From positions 14,308 through 78,307 of the forward strand of contig NZ_JBAWKD010000015.1 in NCBI RefSeq assembly GCF_037095735.1: a stretch of DNA of 64,000 bases, read 5' to 3'. The notes below the pieces were generated by a model, which was given only the letters and a program-made list of their open reading frames with translations, was not told where the DNA came from and ran no database searches. The position numbers and the translations under genes are program-made. This document shows positions 1 to 8,796 of this stretch, one piece after another (position 1 is the first letter of the stretch; every line of letters starts with the position of its first letter). Source of the DNA: Frigidibacter sp037095735. Its GTDB lineage: Bacteria; Pseudomonadota; Alphaproteobacteria; Rhodobacterales; Rhodobacteraceae.

Positions 1-449
1 CTCACAGGTCTCGCCATCCAGATAAGCGCTGCGGACCGCCCGCGCCCGATCGGGATCGAGCGTGGCGAGGCAGTCGAGGATGTGCCGCGCCTCCCCCTGA
101 CGGATCAGCACCGTCTCTGCGTCGGGTCGCTTGTCCACGCCCGTCGCGGCCAGATCCCCATCCTCCGTCACCCGCGTGGGTCGTGCCCGCAGCCGGTCGA
201 GGCAATGGTGCGGGCGATGACGATCGACCAGCTCATCGCCAGACCCCGAGAGGGGTCGAACCGGTGGGACTGTGTCCAGAGGCGGGTCATCATCTCCTGC
301 AGCGCATCCTCGGCCTCGCTCCGATCCCTGAGCATACGGAGGCGGACCCCGAAAAGTTTCGGACACGCTTCGGTATATAGTGATCGCAGCGCGGCCCGCT
401 CTCCGCGCGCCATGCGGGCGAATGTCTCCGCCAGCAGATCGTCTGTCAT
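1..449 (-). pseudogene. ECF-type RNA polymerase sigma factor, frameshifted and cut by window edge
   Basis: The gene starts at the ATG complementary to 447-449 and encodes a typical sigma-70 region 2: an N-terminal helix (ETFARMARGERAALRSLY) and the region 2 core DRSEAEDALQEMMTRLW. After SWSIVIARTIA the frame breaks at about 200-206. The next sense frame resumes as LDRLRARPTRV and runs on through DLAATGVD and RHILDCLATLDPDRARAVR, which is region 4. One missing base (CCC to CC) restores ARTIALDRLRARP. The gene runs out of the window, so its 3' end is unseen. The divergent neighbour is a fasciclin protein; ECF sigma factors next to fasciclin genes are a known arrangement (SigK-type). Either the gene is dead or the base is a sequencing error. 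Confidence 0.8.
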
Positions 450-630
450 GCCTTCCCCCAAGGTCGACGACAGGACGCCCGCAACCCGAGCCGGTATCGA
501 GCGAAAGCGCCGGAGACGCCTTCGATGCGGCTGCGGGGAAAAAATCCACCTTCTGCGCAACTTCTCTGAAGCGCGGTCCGTATCGCCTTTGTCCGGGTCG
601 ACGTGACCCAGCATCTCAGGAGGAACCGGT

Positions 631-1182
631 ATGAAGACGCTCAATCTGTTGCTTGTCTCTGCAGCCCTCAGCTTCGGGGCAACCGCCACCTTTGCGGCCA
701 ACCCGATGGTTGGCGGCGCCCCGATGTATGAAAACAAGAACATCGTCGAAAACGCGGTCAATTCCGCCGACCACACGACGCTGGTCGCGGCGGTGAAGGC
801 GGCGGGACTGGTCGACACGCTGGCCGGTCCGGGGCCGTTCACCGTCTTCGCGCCGACCAACGCCGCCTTCGAGATGCTGCCCGCAGGCACCGTCGACACG
901 CTGCTGAAGCCCGAAAACAAGGCGATGCTCACCAAGGTTCTGACCGCACATGTGCTGGCGGGTGACTGGACCGCCGAAAAGATCATGGCCGAGATCAAGA
1001 AGAGCAAGAACCGCATGGCGAACTTCACCACGGTGTCCGGCGATGCCCTGTCGGCGCGGATGAAGAACGGTGCGCTCTGGATCTATGACGAAAGCGGCGA
1101 TGTGGCGAAGGTCACGATTGCCGATGTCGACCAGTCGAACGGCGTGATCCATGTCGTCGATCATGTGCTGGTGCCGAAGTAA
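631..1182 (+). CDS. Secreted fasciclin (FAS1) domain protein
   Basis: 183 aa. Residues 1-23 form a cleavable signal peptide (MKTL start, hydrophobic core, cut near TFAAN), so the product is periplasmic or secreted. The rest is one FAS1 domain: the H1-like motif GPFTVFAPTNAAFEMLP lies near residues 70-86, and the C-terminal H2-like motif SNGVIHVVDHVLVP ends the protein, as in single-domain fasciclins of proteobacteria. A strong ribosome binding site AGGAGGA lies at 619-625. It is transcribed away from the ECF sigma gene, which probably controls it. FAS1 domains mediate adhesion or surface interactions; the ligand here is unknown. Confidence 0.93.
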   Translation: MKTLNLLLVSAALSFGATATFAANPMVGGAPMYENKNIVENAVNSADHTTLVAAVKAAGLVDTLAGPGPFTVFAPTNAAFEMLPAGTVDTLLKPENKAMLTKVLTAHVLAGDWTAEKIMAEIKKSKNRMANFTTVSGDALSARMKNGALWIYDESGDVAKVTIADVDQSNGVIHVVDHVLVPK

Positions 1183-1218
1183 GGGCGCGACCGCCGAACT
1201 GCCGATGTGATGGAGCCA

Positions 1219-1243
1219 CGGCGGCGCCCAAAGGGTGCCGCCG
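1219..1243 (+). terminator. Hairpin downstream of fasciclin gene
   Basis: An 11-bp stem (CGGCGGCGCCC paired with GGGTGCCGCCG, one G-T pair) with an AAA loop lies 37 bases after the fasciclin stop codon. There is no real T-tract, so it is only a probable terminator. Confidence 0.45.
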
Positions 1244-1758
1244 ATGCTGTTTGTCGGCTCCAATCGCGCGACGCGGTGCTTCGGGTCATTTTCGGGCCGC
1301 GTTGACAAGGACGAGTTGCACCCGACGGCGAAGGGCGCCTTCATCGCGACTTTGTTTGAACGTTGCGGGATGACGATGCAGGGTGAGGCTGGCTCAACCT
1401 TGTGGCGCCCGATCGCACCGCCTGGCAAGCCCGCCTGAAAGCCTTCCCAAAGCCAGCACAATCGGGTGACCGATCCGGCTTCATCGCGACGTCGTGTCGC
1501 GCGTGGCGTCGGACCCTGACGGACGGAAAGAAGAAGACAGAACCCGGTGTTGGTCGAGACGCATCCTCGCCGCCCTGACCTTGTTCAGCCACCGTTCCGG
1601 CGCCGCCTGATCTGGCGTCGCATGCGCAAGTTCCGAGATGTCCATGATCCCCCCAGATCGCCGGTGGCCCGGTCGACAGGCACCCTACCGTGGATGCTGC
1701 CGAGCGAACCCGCCGGGACGCGGTTGGTTCCTGACCACCTGTCCGAGGCATGTTCGGA
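1244..1758. other. Non-coding spacer, partly inside inverted repeat copy A
   Basis: No gene I can support. From 1503 onward the sequence matches copy B of the large inverted repeat (mirror of 45046-45300). Both copies hold a possible 54- to 55-codon frame starting MDISE downstream of the oxidoreductase, after a GGGG-rich site, but the differences between copies are mostly amino-acid changing, so coding is doubtful. Confidence 0.5.
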
Positions 1759-3249
1759 TCAAGACCGCGCCGCGACCTCTCGGGCCTGTTCCTCCTCCAG
1801 GGCGAGCATGTCGCGCCCGCTCGTCAGAAGGGCCGAACCCGACGCGTCCCGGTAACGGATCGCAAAGGTTCCGCCCTGGACGTCGCCGTCGATCTCGACC
1901 TGCTCGGGTCGGGCATGGCCAACATAGCGGAATTGCTTTCCGTAGAAGCCTGTCCAGAAGAACGGCGCCGCCCGGAATGGAGTCGCAGTCCCGGCAAGGA
2001 AGTCTTGCGCGAGATGTTCGCCCATGCGCTGCGCATGAACCCAGTGCTCGATCCGTTGCCGCTTCCCGGACAGGGGGGCGGGCACGGCGGCGATGTCGCC
2101 GATTGCCCAGATCGCCGGATCCGAACTCTGCAGCGTCGCGTCGACCGCGACGCCGCCCTCGGCCATATCCAGCCCGGCCGCCTCTGCCAGACCGATCCGC
2201 GGCGCGACACCGGTGCCCAGCACCAGAAGATCCGTGGGGATCCGCGCACCTGCGTCGGTGACGACCGTGCCGTCTTCGAAGGAGGCGACCGTCTCGCCCA
2301 TCCGGAAGCGGACGCCCTTGTCGATGTGCAGGTTCATGATGTGGCGCCCCGCCTCATCGCCGAGGATCCGGGCCAATGGCAGCGTGCCCTGTGCGACCAC
2401 TGTCACCTCGATGCCGCAGGCACGCAGCGCAGCGGCCACCTCGAGCCCGATGAAACTTGCCCCAAGGACGAGCGCCGTGCGCGCGGTCTTCGCAGCGTCG
2501 ATGAGGGCATCCGCATCGGCAAGGCTGCGCAGAAGGTGACCCTGTTCCGCGCCCGGGAAGTCGGGTCGTTTCGGCGAGGCGCCGGTGGCCAGCACCAGCC
2601 GGTCATAGCCGATGCGCTCCCCCTGCGCGGTCTCGAGCTCACGGCTTTGAACATCGACTCCCGTGATCTCGGTGCCGGTCCGGATTTTCACCTGGTCCAG
2701 CCCTTCCGCGGGCAGGAAACATTCGTCGCGGCTCTTACCGCCTTGAAGATATTGCTTCGAGCAGAAGGTCCGGTCATAGGGGGCGTCCGGTTCTGCACCG
2801 ATGAGCGTCACGTCGGCGCCGCGGCCAGCGCGGCCGAGTGCAGCGGCAAGTGCATGTCCGCCGGCTCCGGTGCCCACGATGACGATCCGTTCTGCGTTGG
2901 CTTTGGACTTTGGCGAAGGCGCGGCCTTCTTGCCAAGCACGCGGATCAGACCATCGGTCTCCTCGACCCGGAAACACGACAGCGACTGGATTGCAGGTCC
3001 ACCTTCGGCAGTCCCGTCCGCCAGCGAAAAGCGCGCATGGTGCCATGGGCACCTGACCTGCCCTTCCACGACGAGCCCCTTGTCGAGGGAGGCTCCGAGA
3101 TGGGTGCACTTCGCGGAGAGTGCCGAGAGCTCTCGCCCGTGACGGACCAGGATCACCTCCTGCCCTTCATAAAGCCCAATCATCGGGCTTGCCTCACGCA
3201 GATCTTCGGCCTTCACACCTTTTGCCAGATCGGGCTTGTCATCGGGCAT
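1759..3249 (-). CDS. Rieske-type FAD-dependent NAD(P)H oxidoreductase (AIFM3-like), copy A
   Basis: 496 aa. The N-terminal Rieske domain binds a [2Fe-2S] cluster through C48-T-H50 and C67-P-W-H70. A dinucleotide-binding motif begins at IVIVGTGAGG (G126, G128, G131) and starts a class I pyridine nucleotide-disulfide oxidoreductase fold; a second nucleotide-binding region (LVLGASFIGLEVAAAL) lies near residues 250-265, and FAD contact AIWAIGDIA near 380. This layout is that of AIFM3 and ferredoxin-reductase-like proteins that pass electrons from NAD(P)H. By my alignment it differs from copy B (43555-45045) at 19 of 496 residues, scattered, with cluster and nucleotide-binding residues kept. No dedicated partner gene is adjacent, so its electron acceptor is unknown. 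Confidence 0.9.
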   Translation of the reverse strand: MPDDKPDLAKGVKAEDLREASPMIGLYEGQEVILVRHGRELSALSAKCTHLGASLDKGLVVEGQVRCPWHHARFSLADGTAEGGPAIQSLSCFRVEETDGLIRVLGKKAAPSPKSKANAERIVIVGTGAGGHALAAALGRAGRGADVTLIGAEPDAPYDRTFCSKQYLQGGKSRDECFLPAEGLDQVKIRTGTEITGVDVQSRELETAQGERIGYDRLVLATGASPKRPDFPGAEQGHLLRSLADADALIDAAKTARTALVLGASFIGLEVAAALRACGIEVTVVAQGTLPLARILGDEAGRHIMNLHIDKGVRFRMGETVASFEDGTVVTDAGARIPTDLLVLGTGVAPRIGLAEAAGLDMAEGGVAVDATLQSSDPAIWAIGDIAAVPAPLSGKRQRIEHWVHAQRMGEHLAQDFLAGTATPFRAAPFFWTGFYGKQFRYVGHARPEQVEIDGDVQGGTFAIRYRDASGSALLTSGRDMLALEEEQAREVAARS

Positions 3250-3422
3250 GGCTGGGCTCCTTCGATGGGGATCGGTCGCGCCTTTCTCAACAAAGGCTCC
3301 GCGCTGCGCTTCCGTAGACAGCGCAGAGCGTGCTGGCGCAGTTCCGTCGAGTTCTCGTGATCAGGGCGACGGCCGTCGAGGACCCGCTTCCGGCTTGCGG
3401 CGCGGGATGCCAGATCGCCGCC

Positions 3423-3483
3423 ATGACCGATGAATTCGTGGTTCTCCTCGCGCCTTCGGGTCTCGGCTACGGCCTCGGCAGCA
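3423..3483 (+). pseudogene. 5' fragment of small membrane protein gene
   Basis: The first codons (MTDEFVVLLAPSGLGYGLGS) match the start of the intact 109-aa membrane protein at 43052-43381. The match ends exactly where the inverted repeat ends, so this is a truncated relic carried by the repeat. Confidence 0.8.
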
Positions 3484-3877
3484 ACGGCGGCTCGAGCCCT
3501 TCGCGCCGGATATGCGCCCTGCACCATGCCTCGCACATGCGGTTGCGGATGGCGAACTCAGAGACGGTGGTGCCGCGTGCCCGCGGTTCGAACCGAAACC
3601 TCTTCAAACCGGCGCATGGCGCCGTCGCGCCCAGCAGGCCGGCCTTGTCCTTTATCCTTCCAGTCATTGAGGGCGAATGCATTCGGAGCAGGTGCGAACT
3701 AAAGGGGTGCCACCTCGAGATGTCCGGCAGCATGGAGCCCTTAGCGGACCTTCCGGAAAGGAGCTTGGCGGCAGGACGATCAGCGCCGTTCCTCATGGGT
3801 AGTCAATCCACGCGACTGGCTGCCATGACAATTGCGCGGGGTTCTCCTTTCATCCGGCAGGGCTCCTGCCCGCCGGC
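3484..3877. other. Non-coding spacer between repeat copy A and HPP gene
   Basis: No gene supported. Contains TCGAACC-like bases near 3587 but no cloverleaf, and no convincing promoter or terminator. Confidence 0.5.
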
Positions 3878-5029
3878 TCAGCCACCGCCCACCGCGGCGC
3901 GATGGACCAGCGCCGCCATCATGTCCGTCCGTGTCACGATGCCGATGATCCTGCCGCGCTCGAGCACCGGCACGGCGTCGACCTCTTGCTCTGCCATCAG
4001 CCCCAAGAGGACGCTGGCAGGTGTTCCCGCCACCGCGCGCGGACCGGCGACCGACATCAGATCGGCCGCGGTCGCACCCGCGCCCGTGGATGGGCTTAGA
4101 AGCCTACGGAAGGCGGCAAGCAGGCTCCGCTCGAGGCGCAAGGCGTCCTCGCGCGCGCGCTCGATGAGATGGATCTGGAAGATCACCCCGTAGAAGCGCG
4201 CTCCGGGCCCGACCACGGGCAGCGAGGTGAACCGGTGGCGGCGGAAGAGGTCGGCGACGTCGGCCATGCCCGTTTCCGGCCCTACCGTGATCAGGTCGCT
4301 CGACATGATGCCCCCGGCTGTCAGGGGGCCGGACTGCTTGTCCAGCACCTGCCGTTCGGCAGCACCGATCAGGCGCGCCAGATCGGCAGCCCCGATATTG
4401 AACGACTGCCGATACCTCTCGAGGATCGCGGTCAACTCCGGCTCGGACAGGCTCAGGCGGGCTTCGGACGCCGCCGCGCGATCGGGCAGAGCCTGAGGAG
4501 GCACCTGCCGCGCAGGGTAATGACGTCCGGTCAACCGCGCATAGAGCGATGCCAGCGCGACGAGGGCAAGGGTGCCACTGGCGATCGGGGTCAGGGCGAA
4601 CCAGAAGCCCAGACGGTCGATCGCCTCGGGCGACATGGCTGCGGTCATCGCGACGGCCCCCGCGGGCGGGTGAACCGCGCGGCAGAGCATCGTGGCGGTG
4701 ATCGCCAGCCCCACCGCCAGCGCGATGCGCAGGACGGGATCGGCAACGCAGAGGCAGACCGCGACCGCGACCAGTGCCGCGACCGTATTGCCGACGACGG
4801 CGGACCAGGGCTGGGCCAGCGGGCTGTTCGGCACGGCGAAGAGCAGCACCGAGGTCGCCCCGAAGGGCGCGACGAGGTAGAGGCCGGTCGCCAGGTCGAC
4901 GCCGGGCGATAGCAGCAAGAGCCCGACCAGCCCGAGGCCGCAGAGTGCCCCAGCGCCGGCCCGTGCCGCCTCGGCCAGCGGCGCACGAGCGACCACGGGG
5001 CCGAGGGACCGCATTAACGGTTTCAGCAT
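3878..5029 (-). CDS. HPP-family membrane protein with two CBS domains
   Basis: 383 aa. The N-terminal half holds about five hydrophobic membrane segments and the signature HPPAGA at residues 120-125, which names the HPP family (some cyanobacterial members act in nitrite uptake). The C-terminal half is a CBS pair: IMSSDLITVGPETGMADVADL around residue 240 and DLMSVAGPRAV to GIVTRTDMMAAL near the end. CBS pairs usually bind adenosine nucleotides. The start lies 7 bases after the stop of the upstream LysR gene on the same strand, so the two form an operon; a GGGAG site precedes the ATG. The transported substrate cannot be told from sequence. Confidence 0.88.
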   Translation of the reverse strand: MLKPLMRSLGPVVARAPLAEAARAGAGALCGLGLVGLLLLSPGVDLATGLYLVAPFGATSVLLFAVPNSPLAQPWSAVVGNTVAALVAVAVCLCVADPVLRIALAVGLAITATMLCRAVHPPAGAVAMTAAMSPEAIDRLGFWFALTPIASGTLALVALASLYARLTGRHYPARQVPPQALPDRAAASEARLSLSEPELTAILERYRQSFNIGAADLARLIGAAERQVLDKQSGPLTAGGIMSSDLITVGPETGMADVADLFRRHRFTSLPVVGPGARFYGVIFQIHLIERAREDALRLERSLLAAFRRLLSPSTGAGATAADLMSVAGPRAVAGTPASVLLGLMAEQEVDAVPVLERGRIIGIVTRTDMMAALVHRAAVGGG

Positions 5030-5036
5030 GACGGCA

Positions 5037-5918
5037 TCACTCCCTGGCGGCCGGCGCGGCGGCCAGCATCCGGCGCAGCGCGTCGAGCGGGCGCGACGCC
5101 TGCGCCTTTCGCCAGACCAGATGGGTCCGCACCCGCCCGATCTCGGCGGGAAGTTCCAGAACCTGAACCTGCGCCTCTGCCCCGAGAGCCGTCAGCACCG
5201 CGCGCGGCAGGATCCCGACCCCGGAACCGGCCACAACGCAGGCGAAGATCGCGTGATAGGAGGCAAGCTCCATCACCCCGTCCGGCACCACGGAGGCGGT
5301 GGCAAGCCAGGTCTCGAAGATCCGCCGGTAGGAACAGCCGGTCTCGAAGGCGATCATCGTGCGCCCGCGCAGGTCGTCCGGGCCCTGGATTGCCGGCAGC
5401 GAGAGCGGCGCGATGAGGGCAAGCTGCTCGGTGAAGACCGGCAGGGTTTCAAGCTCGTGCGGATCGAAGGGCTCGGAGACGAAGGCCGCCTCGATCTCGA
5501 ACTGCCGGACGCGGCGCAAAAGGCTTGCGGTGTCGCCGGTGGACAGGTCGATCCGCACCTCGGGCTGGGCGGCATGGAAGGCGGACAGCACCGGCGGCAG
5601 CCGGGCGGCGGTCGTGCTTTCCAGCGCGCCGAGCCGAAGCGTGCCGCGAAGCGTGTCAGGGCTCAGCGCAAGCTCGGCCTCGTCGGCAAGCTGCAGCAGC
5701 CGCTCGGCATAGGTCAGCAGGCGGGCGCCATCCTCGGACAGGATCAGCCGGTTGCGCTCGCGCCGGAAGAGCTTCGTTCCCAGCCGCTCTTCAAGGGTCT
5801 TGATCCGCGTCGTGACATTCGACTGGACCCGACCCAGCCGCTGGGCGGCGCCGGTGATCCCGTCCGCCTCGACGACGGCCCGGAAGATCCGCAGGGTTTC
5901 CAGATCAAGTCTTCTCAT
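5037..5918 (-). CDS. LysR-family transcriptional regulator
   Basis: 293 aa from the ATG beginning MRRLDLETLRIF; in-frame ATGs 10 and 21 bases further upstream leave the start open. The N-terminal winged helix-turn-helix reads VVEADGITGAAQRLGRVQSNVTTRIKTLEERLG (split here only as a description of residues about 14-46), followed by a LysR substrate-binding domain with the usual GTLRLGALESTTAARLPP entry. It is upstream of the HPP gene in an operon and divergent from the amidotransferase-racemase pair, so it likely regulates one or both. An inverted repeat overlaps its start region. Confidence 0.9.
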   Translation of the reverse strand: MRRLDLETLRIFRAVVEADGITGAAQRLGRVQSNVTTRIKTLEERLGTKLFRRERNRLILSEDGARLLTYAERLLQLADEAELALSPDTLRGTLRLGALESTTAARLPPVLSAFHAAQPEVRIDLSTGDTASLLRRVRQFEIEAAFVSEPFDPHELETLPVFTEQLALIAPLSLPAIQGPDDLRGRTMIAFETGCSYRRIFETWLATASVVPDGVMELASYHAIFACVVAGSGVGILPRAVLTALGAEAQVQVLELPAEIGRVRTHLVWRKAQASRPLDALRRMLAAAPAARE

Positions 5919-5919
5919 C

Positions 5920-5957
5920 TTGAGAACGTCCATTCTCAATTATTCATTTTTCAGAAT
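5920..5957. promoter_or_regulatory. Inverted-repeat operator between LysR gene and amidotransferase operon
   Basis: TTGAGAA (5920-5926) and TTCTCAA (5933-5939) form a perfect 7-bp inverted repeat with a 6-base spacer. A second weaker pair, ATTCT at 5932-5936 and AGAAT at 5953-5957, overlaps it. The position, between divergent genes and over the LysR 5' end, is typical of LysR autoregulatory sites. Confidence 0.55.
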
Positions 5958-6003
5958 GATCGCGGATACGTATAGGCGGTGTCAAGCAACCACGGATCAT
6001 CCG

Positions 6004-6726
6004 ATGCACCGCAAACCGCTGCTCATTCAGACAGGCACACCGCCGGACCCGATCCGGTCGGCGCTTGGCGATCTGCCGGACTGGTTCGCCGCGGCGCTCG
6101 GCCTGCCCATGGACGGGCTGGAGGTCGTGCGTGCCTTCGAGGGCGAGATGCCGCCGGAACCAGCGCAGGGAAGACCCGCCATCCTCACCGGTTCGTGGTC
6201 CATGGTCACGGATCGCGCGCCGTGGAGCGAAAGCCTCGCGGCCTGGATCCGCGCCGCGATGGCGGTGGAGATGCCGCTGTTCGGGGTCTGCTACGGGCAT
6301 CAGCTGATTGCCCACGCGCTTGGCGGCACGGTCGGCTATCACCCGGACGGTCGCGAAATCGGCAGTCAGGCGATCCGCCTGACCCCGGCGGGCCTAGACG
6401 ATCCGGCGCTGGAGCCGGCAGGCACAGAGTTCACCGCGCAGCTCACGCATCTGCAGACGGTGCTGACCCCGCCCCCGGGGGCAGCGGTTCTCGCCGGGTC
6501 GGATCACGATCCGCACCAGGTCCTGCGCTATGGGCCGAACGCCCTGTCGACGCAGTTTCACCCGGAGTTCACACCCGCGATCATGGCCGGCATCATCGAC
6601 GCCCGGGCCGAGGCGCTGGCGCAAGAGGGGCGCGACCCTGGCGCCCTGCGCGATGCGGTCTCTCCGGCTCCCTTCCCCCAGAACATGCTGCGCGATTTCG
6701 TCGCCCGGCACAGCCAGAGGTCCTGA
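6004..6726 (+). CDS. Class I glutamine amidotransferase-like protein
   Basis: 240 aa, GMP-synthase-like amidotransferase fold. The nucleophile elbow is GVCYGHQLIAHALGG with C96, and the second catalytic motif is QFHPEF with H186 and E188, so the Cys-His-Glu triad is complete. Such stand-alone proteins hydrolyse glutamine or related gamma-glutamyl compounds; the true substrate is unknown. It is followed after 3 bases by an aspartate/glutamate racemase-type gene, so the pair is one operon, perhaps for an unusual amino acid or gamma-glutamyl compound. The chosen ATG follows the divergent regulatory region; the frame is open further upstream but overlaps the LysR gene. Confidence 0.87.
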   Translation: MHRKPLLIQTGTPPDPIRSALGDLPDWFAAALGLPMDGLEVVRAFEGEMPPEPAQGRPAILTGSWSMVTDRAPWSESLAAWIRAAMAVEMPLFGVCYGHQLIAHALGGTVGYHPDGREIGSQAIRLTPAGLDDPALEPAGTEFTAQLTHLQTVLTPPPGAAVLAGSDHDPHQVLRYGPNALSTQFHPEFTPAIMAGIIDARAEALAQEGRDPGALRDAVSPAPFPQNMLRDFVARHSQRS

Positions 6727-6729
6727 CAA

Positions 6730-7422
6730 ATGCGCAAGATCGGCCTGATCGGCGGCATGAGCTTCGAAGGCTCGGCCATCTACTACCGCCAGATCAACGA
6801 AGCGGTGCGGGCGCGGCTGGGCGAGCTGCACTCGGCCGAGATGATGCTCTGGTCCGTCGATTTCCAGAAGATCGTCGACATGCAGAAGGCGAGCGATTGG
6901 CAGGGCGCCGGGGATTATCTTGCCGATGTGGGCCGGCGGCTGGAGGTGGCCGGGGCCGAGGCGGTGCTGATCTGCGCCGTCACCATGCATCTGGTCGCCC
7001 CGCAGGTCGAGACGGCGCTGAGCGTGCCCTTCCTGCACATCGTCGATGCCACGGCGGCGCGGCTGAAGGCGGCAGGTCACCGCCGCCCGCTGCTGCTGGC
7101 CACGCGCTACACGATGGAGAACGGCTTCTACCCGGCCCGGATGGCGCAGCACGGGATCGAGGTGATGGTGCCGGATGTAGAGGGGCGGACGCTCACGCAT
7201 GACATCATCTTCAACGAGCTTTGCGCGGGCAAGGTGCTGGAGACATCGCGCGCGGCCCTGATCGCGCTGGTCGATCAGGCCCGGCAGCAGGGGGCCGACA
7301 GCGTGATCTTCGGCTGCACCGAGATCTGCCTAATCCTCGAGGTGGACAAGCTGCCCCTGCCCGGCTTCGACTCGACGGCAATCCATGTCGACGCGGCGGT
7401 GGATTTCCTGCTGGAAGGTTGA
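6730..7422 (+). CDS. Aspartate/glutamate racemase family protein
   Basis: 230 aa. The start MRKIGLIGGMSFEGS is the family's N-terminal loop. Both catalytic cysteines are present: C82 in LICAVTMH and C196 in FGCTEIC. The first motif reads CAVTMH where the family usually has CTNTMH. The enzyme is a cofactor-independent racemase or isomerase acting by two-base proton transfer, probably on a dicarboxylic amino acid. It is translationally close to the upstream amidotransferase (3-base gap), which suggests sequential steps on the same compound. Confidence 0.87.
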   Translation: MRKIGLIGGMSFEGSAIYYRQINEAVRARLGELHSAEMMLWSVDFQKIVDMQKASDWQGAGDYLADVGRRLEVAGAEAVLICAVTMHLVAPQVETALSVPFLHIVDATAARLKAAGHRRPLLLATRYTMENGFYPARMAQHGIEVMVPDVEGRTLTHDIIFNELCAGKVLETSRAALIALVDQARQQGADSVIFGCTEICLILEVDKLPLPGFDSTAIHVDAAVDFLLEG

Positions 7423-7824
7423 CCTGCTGGCGTGCTGCAAGCGAGCGGCCGGATGTTTCGACGTGAACGGGCGGCTTGCCGGAATTGGAAACTGCAAGCG
7501 GCAGCTTGGTCCGCAATGCTGCCCGTTGCAGCCGAGGCGATGCTGCTCACCGGGGCGGGCGGCAGTGTCCGGGCTGCGGCTGCGCAGAGACGGCCACTTC
7601 CAGTCGGGAGCTTTGAGCCGCCCCTCCTTTTGCGGCCTGTGCGTCTGGCACGGAGGGCTGCATAGACTGGCAGAAGCGCCAGATCGGTATGGCCTGCGCC
7701 TCTCCGCCCGGTTTGCTGGGGTGACGTGAAGGGCAGGCTCCATTATCTCACAGAAGGCCATCAAGGCCCTGACCCGCCACGCGGGATGGCGCATCGTCGG
7801 CGTCAGACAGCACGAAGGTTCTCT
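7423..7824. other. Spacer between racemase and rlmF
   Basis: No gene I can support; no clear terminator or promoter. The frame of rlmF is open for 99 bases upstream of the chosen start but shows no family similarity. Confidence 0.5.
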
Positions 7825-8730
7825 ATGGCCGTTCCACCCAAGCTGCATCCCCGCAATCAGCACCAGCAAGGGTATGACTTCGAGCGCCTGCTGACCGGAT
7901 CCCCGGAGCTGGCCGCCTTCACGACTCGAAACCCGCGCGGTCGGGTCACGATCGATTTCTCGGACCCGGAGGCGGTCCGCGTGCTGAACCGTGCGCTTTT
8001 GCGGACGCATTACGACGTGGGTTTCTGGGACCTTCCGGACGGTCACCTGTGCCCTCCGATCCCCGGCCGCGTCGATTACATCCACCACCTTGCGGATCTG
8101 CTGGCCGAGGCGGATGAGGGGCGCGTCCCGCATGGCCCCCAGATCAAGGCGCTGGACATCGGGACCGGCGCCAGCCTCGTCTACCCGCTGACCGGGCGGC
8201 ACGAATACGACTGGGATTTCACCGGTGTCGACATCGACCCGGTGTCGATCCGGTCGGGACGGCGCATCGTCGAGGAGAACGGGCTCGACATCACGCTCAG
8301 GCGCCAGAGCGATCCGAAGGACATCTTCCACGGCGTGATCGGGCGCGATGACCTCTTCCATGTCACCCTCTGCAACCCGCCGTTCCATGCCTCGCCCGAG
8401 AAGGCGGATGCGGGTAGCCGGCGCAAGTGGCGCAACCTCGGGAAAGGCGACTCGGGCCTGCTGAATTTCGGCGGCCGGAATGCCGAGCTGTGGTGCCCGG
8501 GCGGCGAGATCGGCTTCATCGCCCGGATGATCGAGCAGAGCGTCGACTTCGCGGACCAGTGCCTCTGGTTCACCTCCCTGGTGTCCAGGAAAGACAGCCT
8601 CAGGCCCCTCACGCGGATGTTGAGCAGGGCGCGGGCCGCAGAATTCCGGGTCGTGGAAATGGCCCAGGGTCAGAAGGAAAGTCGGTTCCTGGCGTGGACC
8701 TATTACGCCAAGGAAGAGCGCTCCCTGTAG
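7825..8730 (+). CDS. rlmF: 23S rRNA (adenine(1618)-N(6))-methyltransferase
   Basis: 301 aa. RlmF uses S-adenosylmethionine to methylate A1618 of 23S rRNA. Visible family signatures: HPRNQHQQGYDF at the N-terminus, the SAM-binding ALDIGTGASLVYPLTG near residue 110, the acidic loop TGVDIDPVSI, and the N6-adenine catalytic motif LCNPPFHAS. The C-terminus ends FLAWTYY as in the family. I chose the ATG beginning MAVPPKLHPRNQ because conservation starts there. The stop is TAG, which matters for the amber observations elsewhere in this window. Confidence 0.93.
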   Translation: MAVPPKLHPRNQHQQGYDFERLLTGSPELAAFTTRNPRGRVTIDFSDPEAVRVLNRALLRTHYDVGFWDLPDGHLCPPIPGRVDYIHHLADLLAEADEGRVPHGPQIKALDIGTGASLVYPLTGRHEYDWDFTGVDIDPVSIRSGRRIVEENGLDITLRRQSDPKDIFHGVIGRDDLFHVTLCNPPFHASPEKADAGSRRKWRNLGKGDSGLLNFGGRNAELWCPGGEIGFIARMIEQSVDFADQCLWFTSLVSRKDSLRPLTRMLSRARAAEFRVVEMAQGQKESRFLAWTYYAKEERSL

Positions 8731-8743
8731 CCGGGTGTCGTTT

Positions 8744-8770
8744 GGCCGCGCGAGGACGCGTTGCGCGGCC
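8744..8770. terminator. Hairpin between convergent rlmF and oxidoreductase genes
   Basis: GGCCGCGC (8744-8751) pairs with GCGCGGCC (8763-8770). It lies between two convergent genes and could stop transcription from both sides; no clear T-tract. Confidence 0.45.
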
Positions 8771-8796
8771 GAACGGGAGATCCGGTGGGATCCCGG

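Larger units (their letters stand above)
1503..3483 (-). repeat. Large inverted repeat, copy A (1.98 kb)
   Basis: The reverse complement of this segment matches 43321-45300 along its whole length. It covers the first codons of a small membrane protein gene, the divergent promoter region, the entire Rieske-FAD oxidoreductase and about 255 bases after its stop codon. Similarity stops sharply at GGCAGCA (3483) on one side and at GTGGCGTC (1503) on the other. Confidence 0.9.

Noticed and set aside
3580..3600. Possible tRNA T-loop (GGTTCGAACC)
   Set aside because: Flanking bases do not form a 5-bp T stem on either strand and no acceptor or anticodon arm fits.
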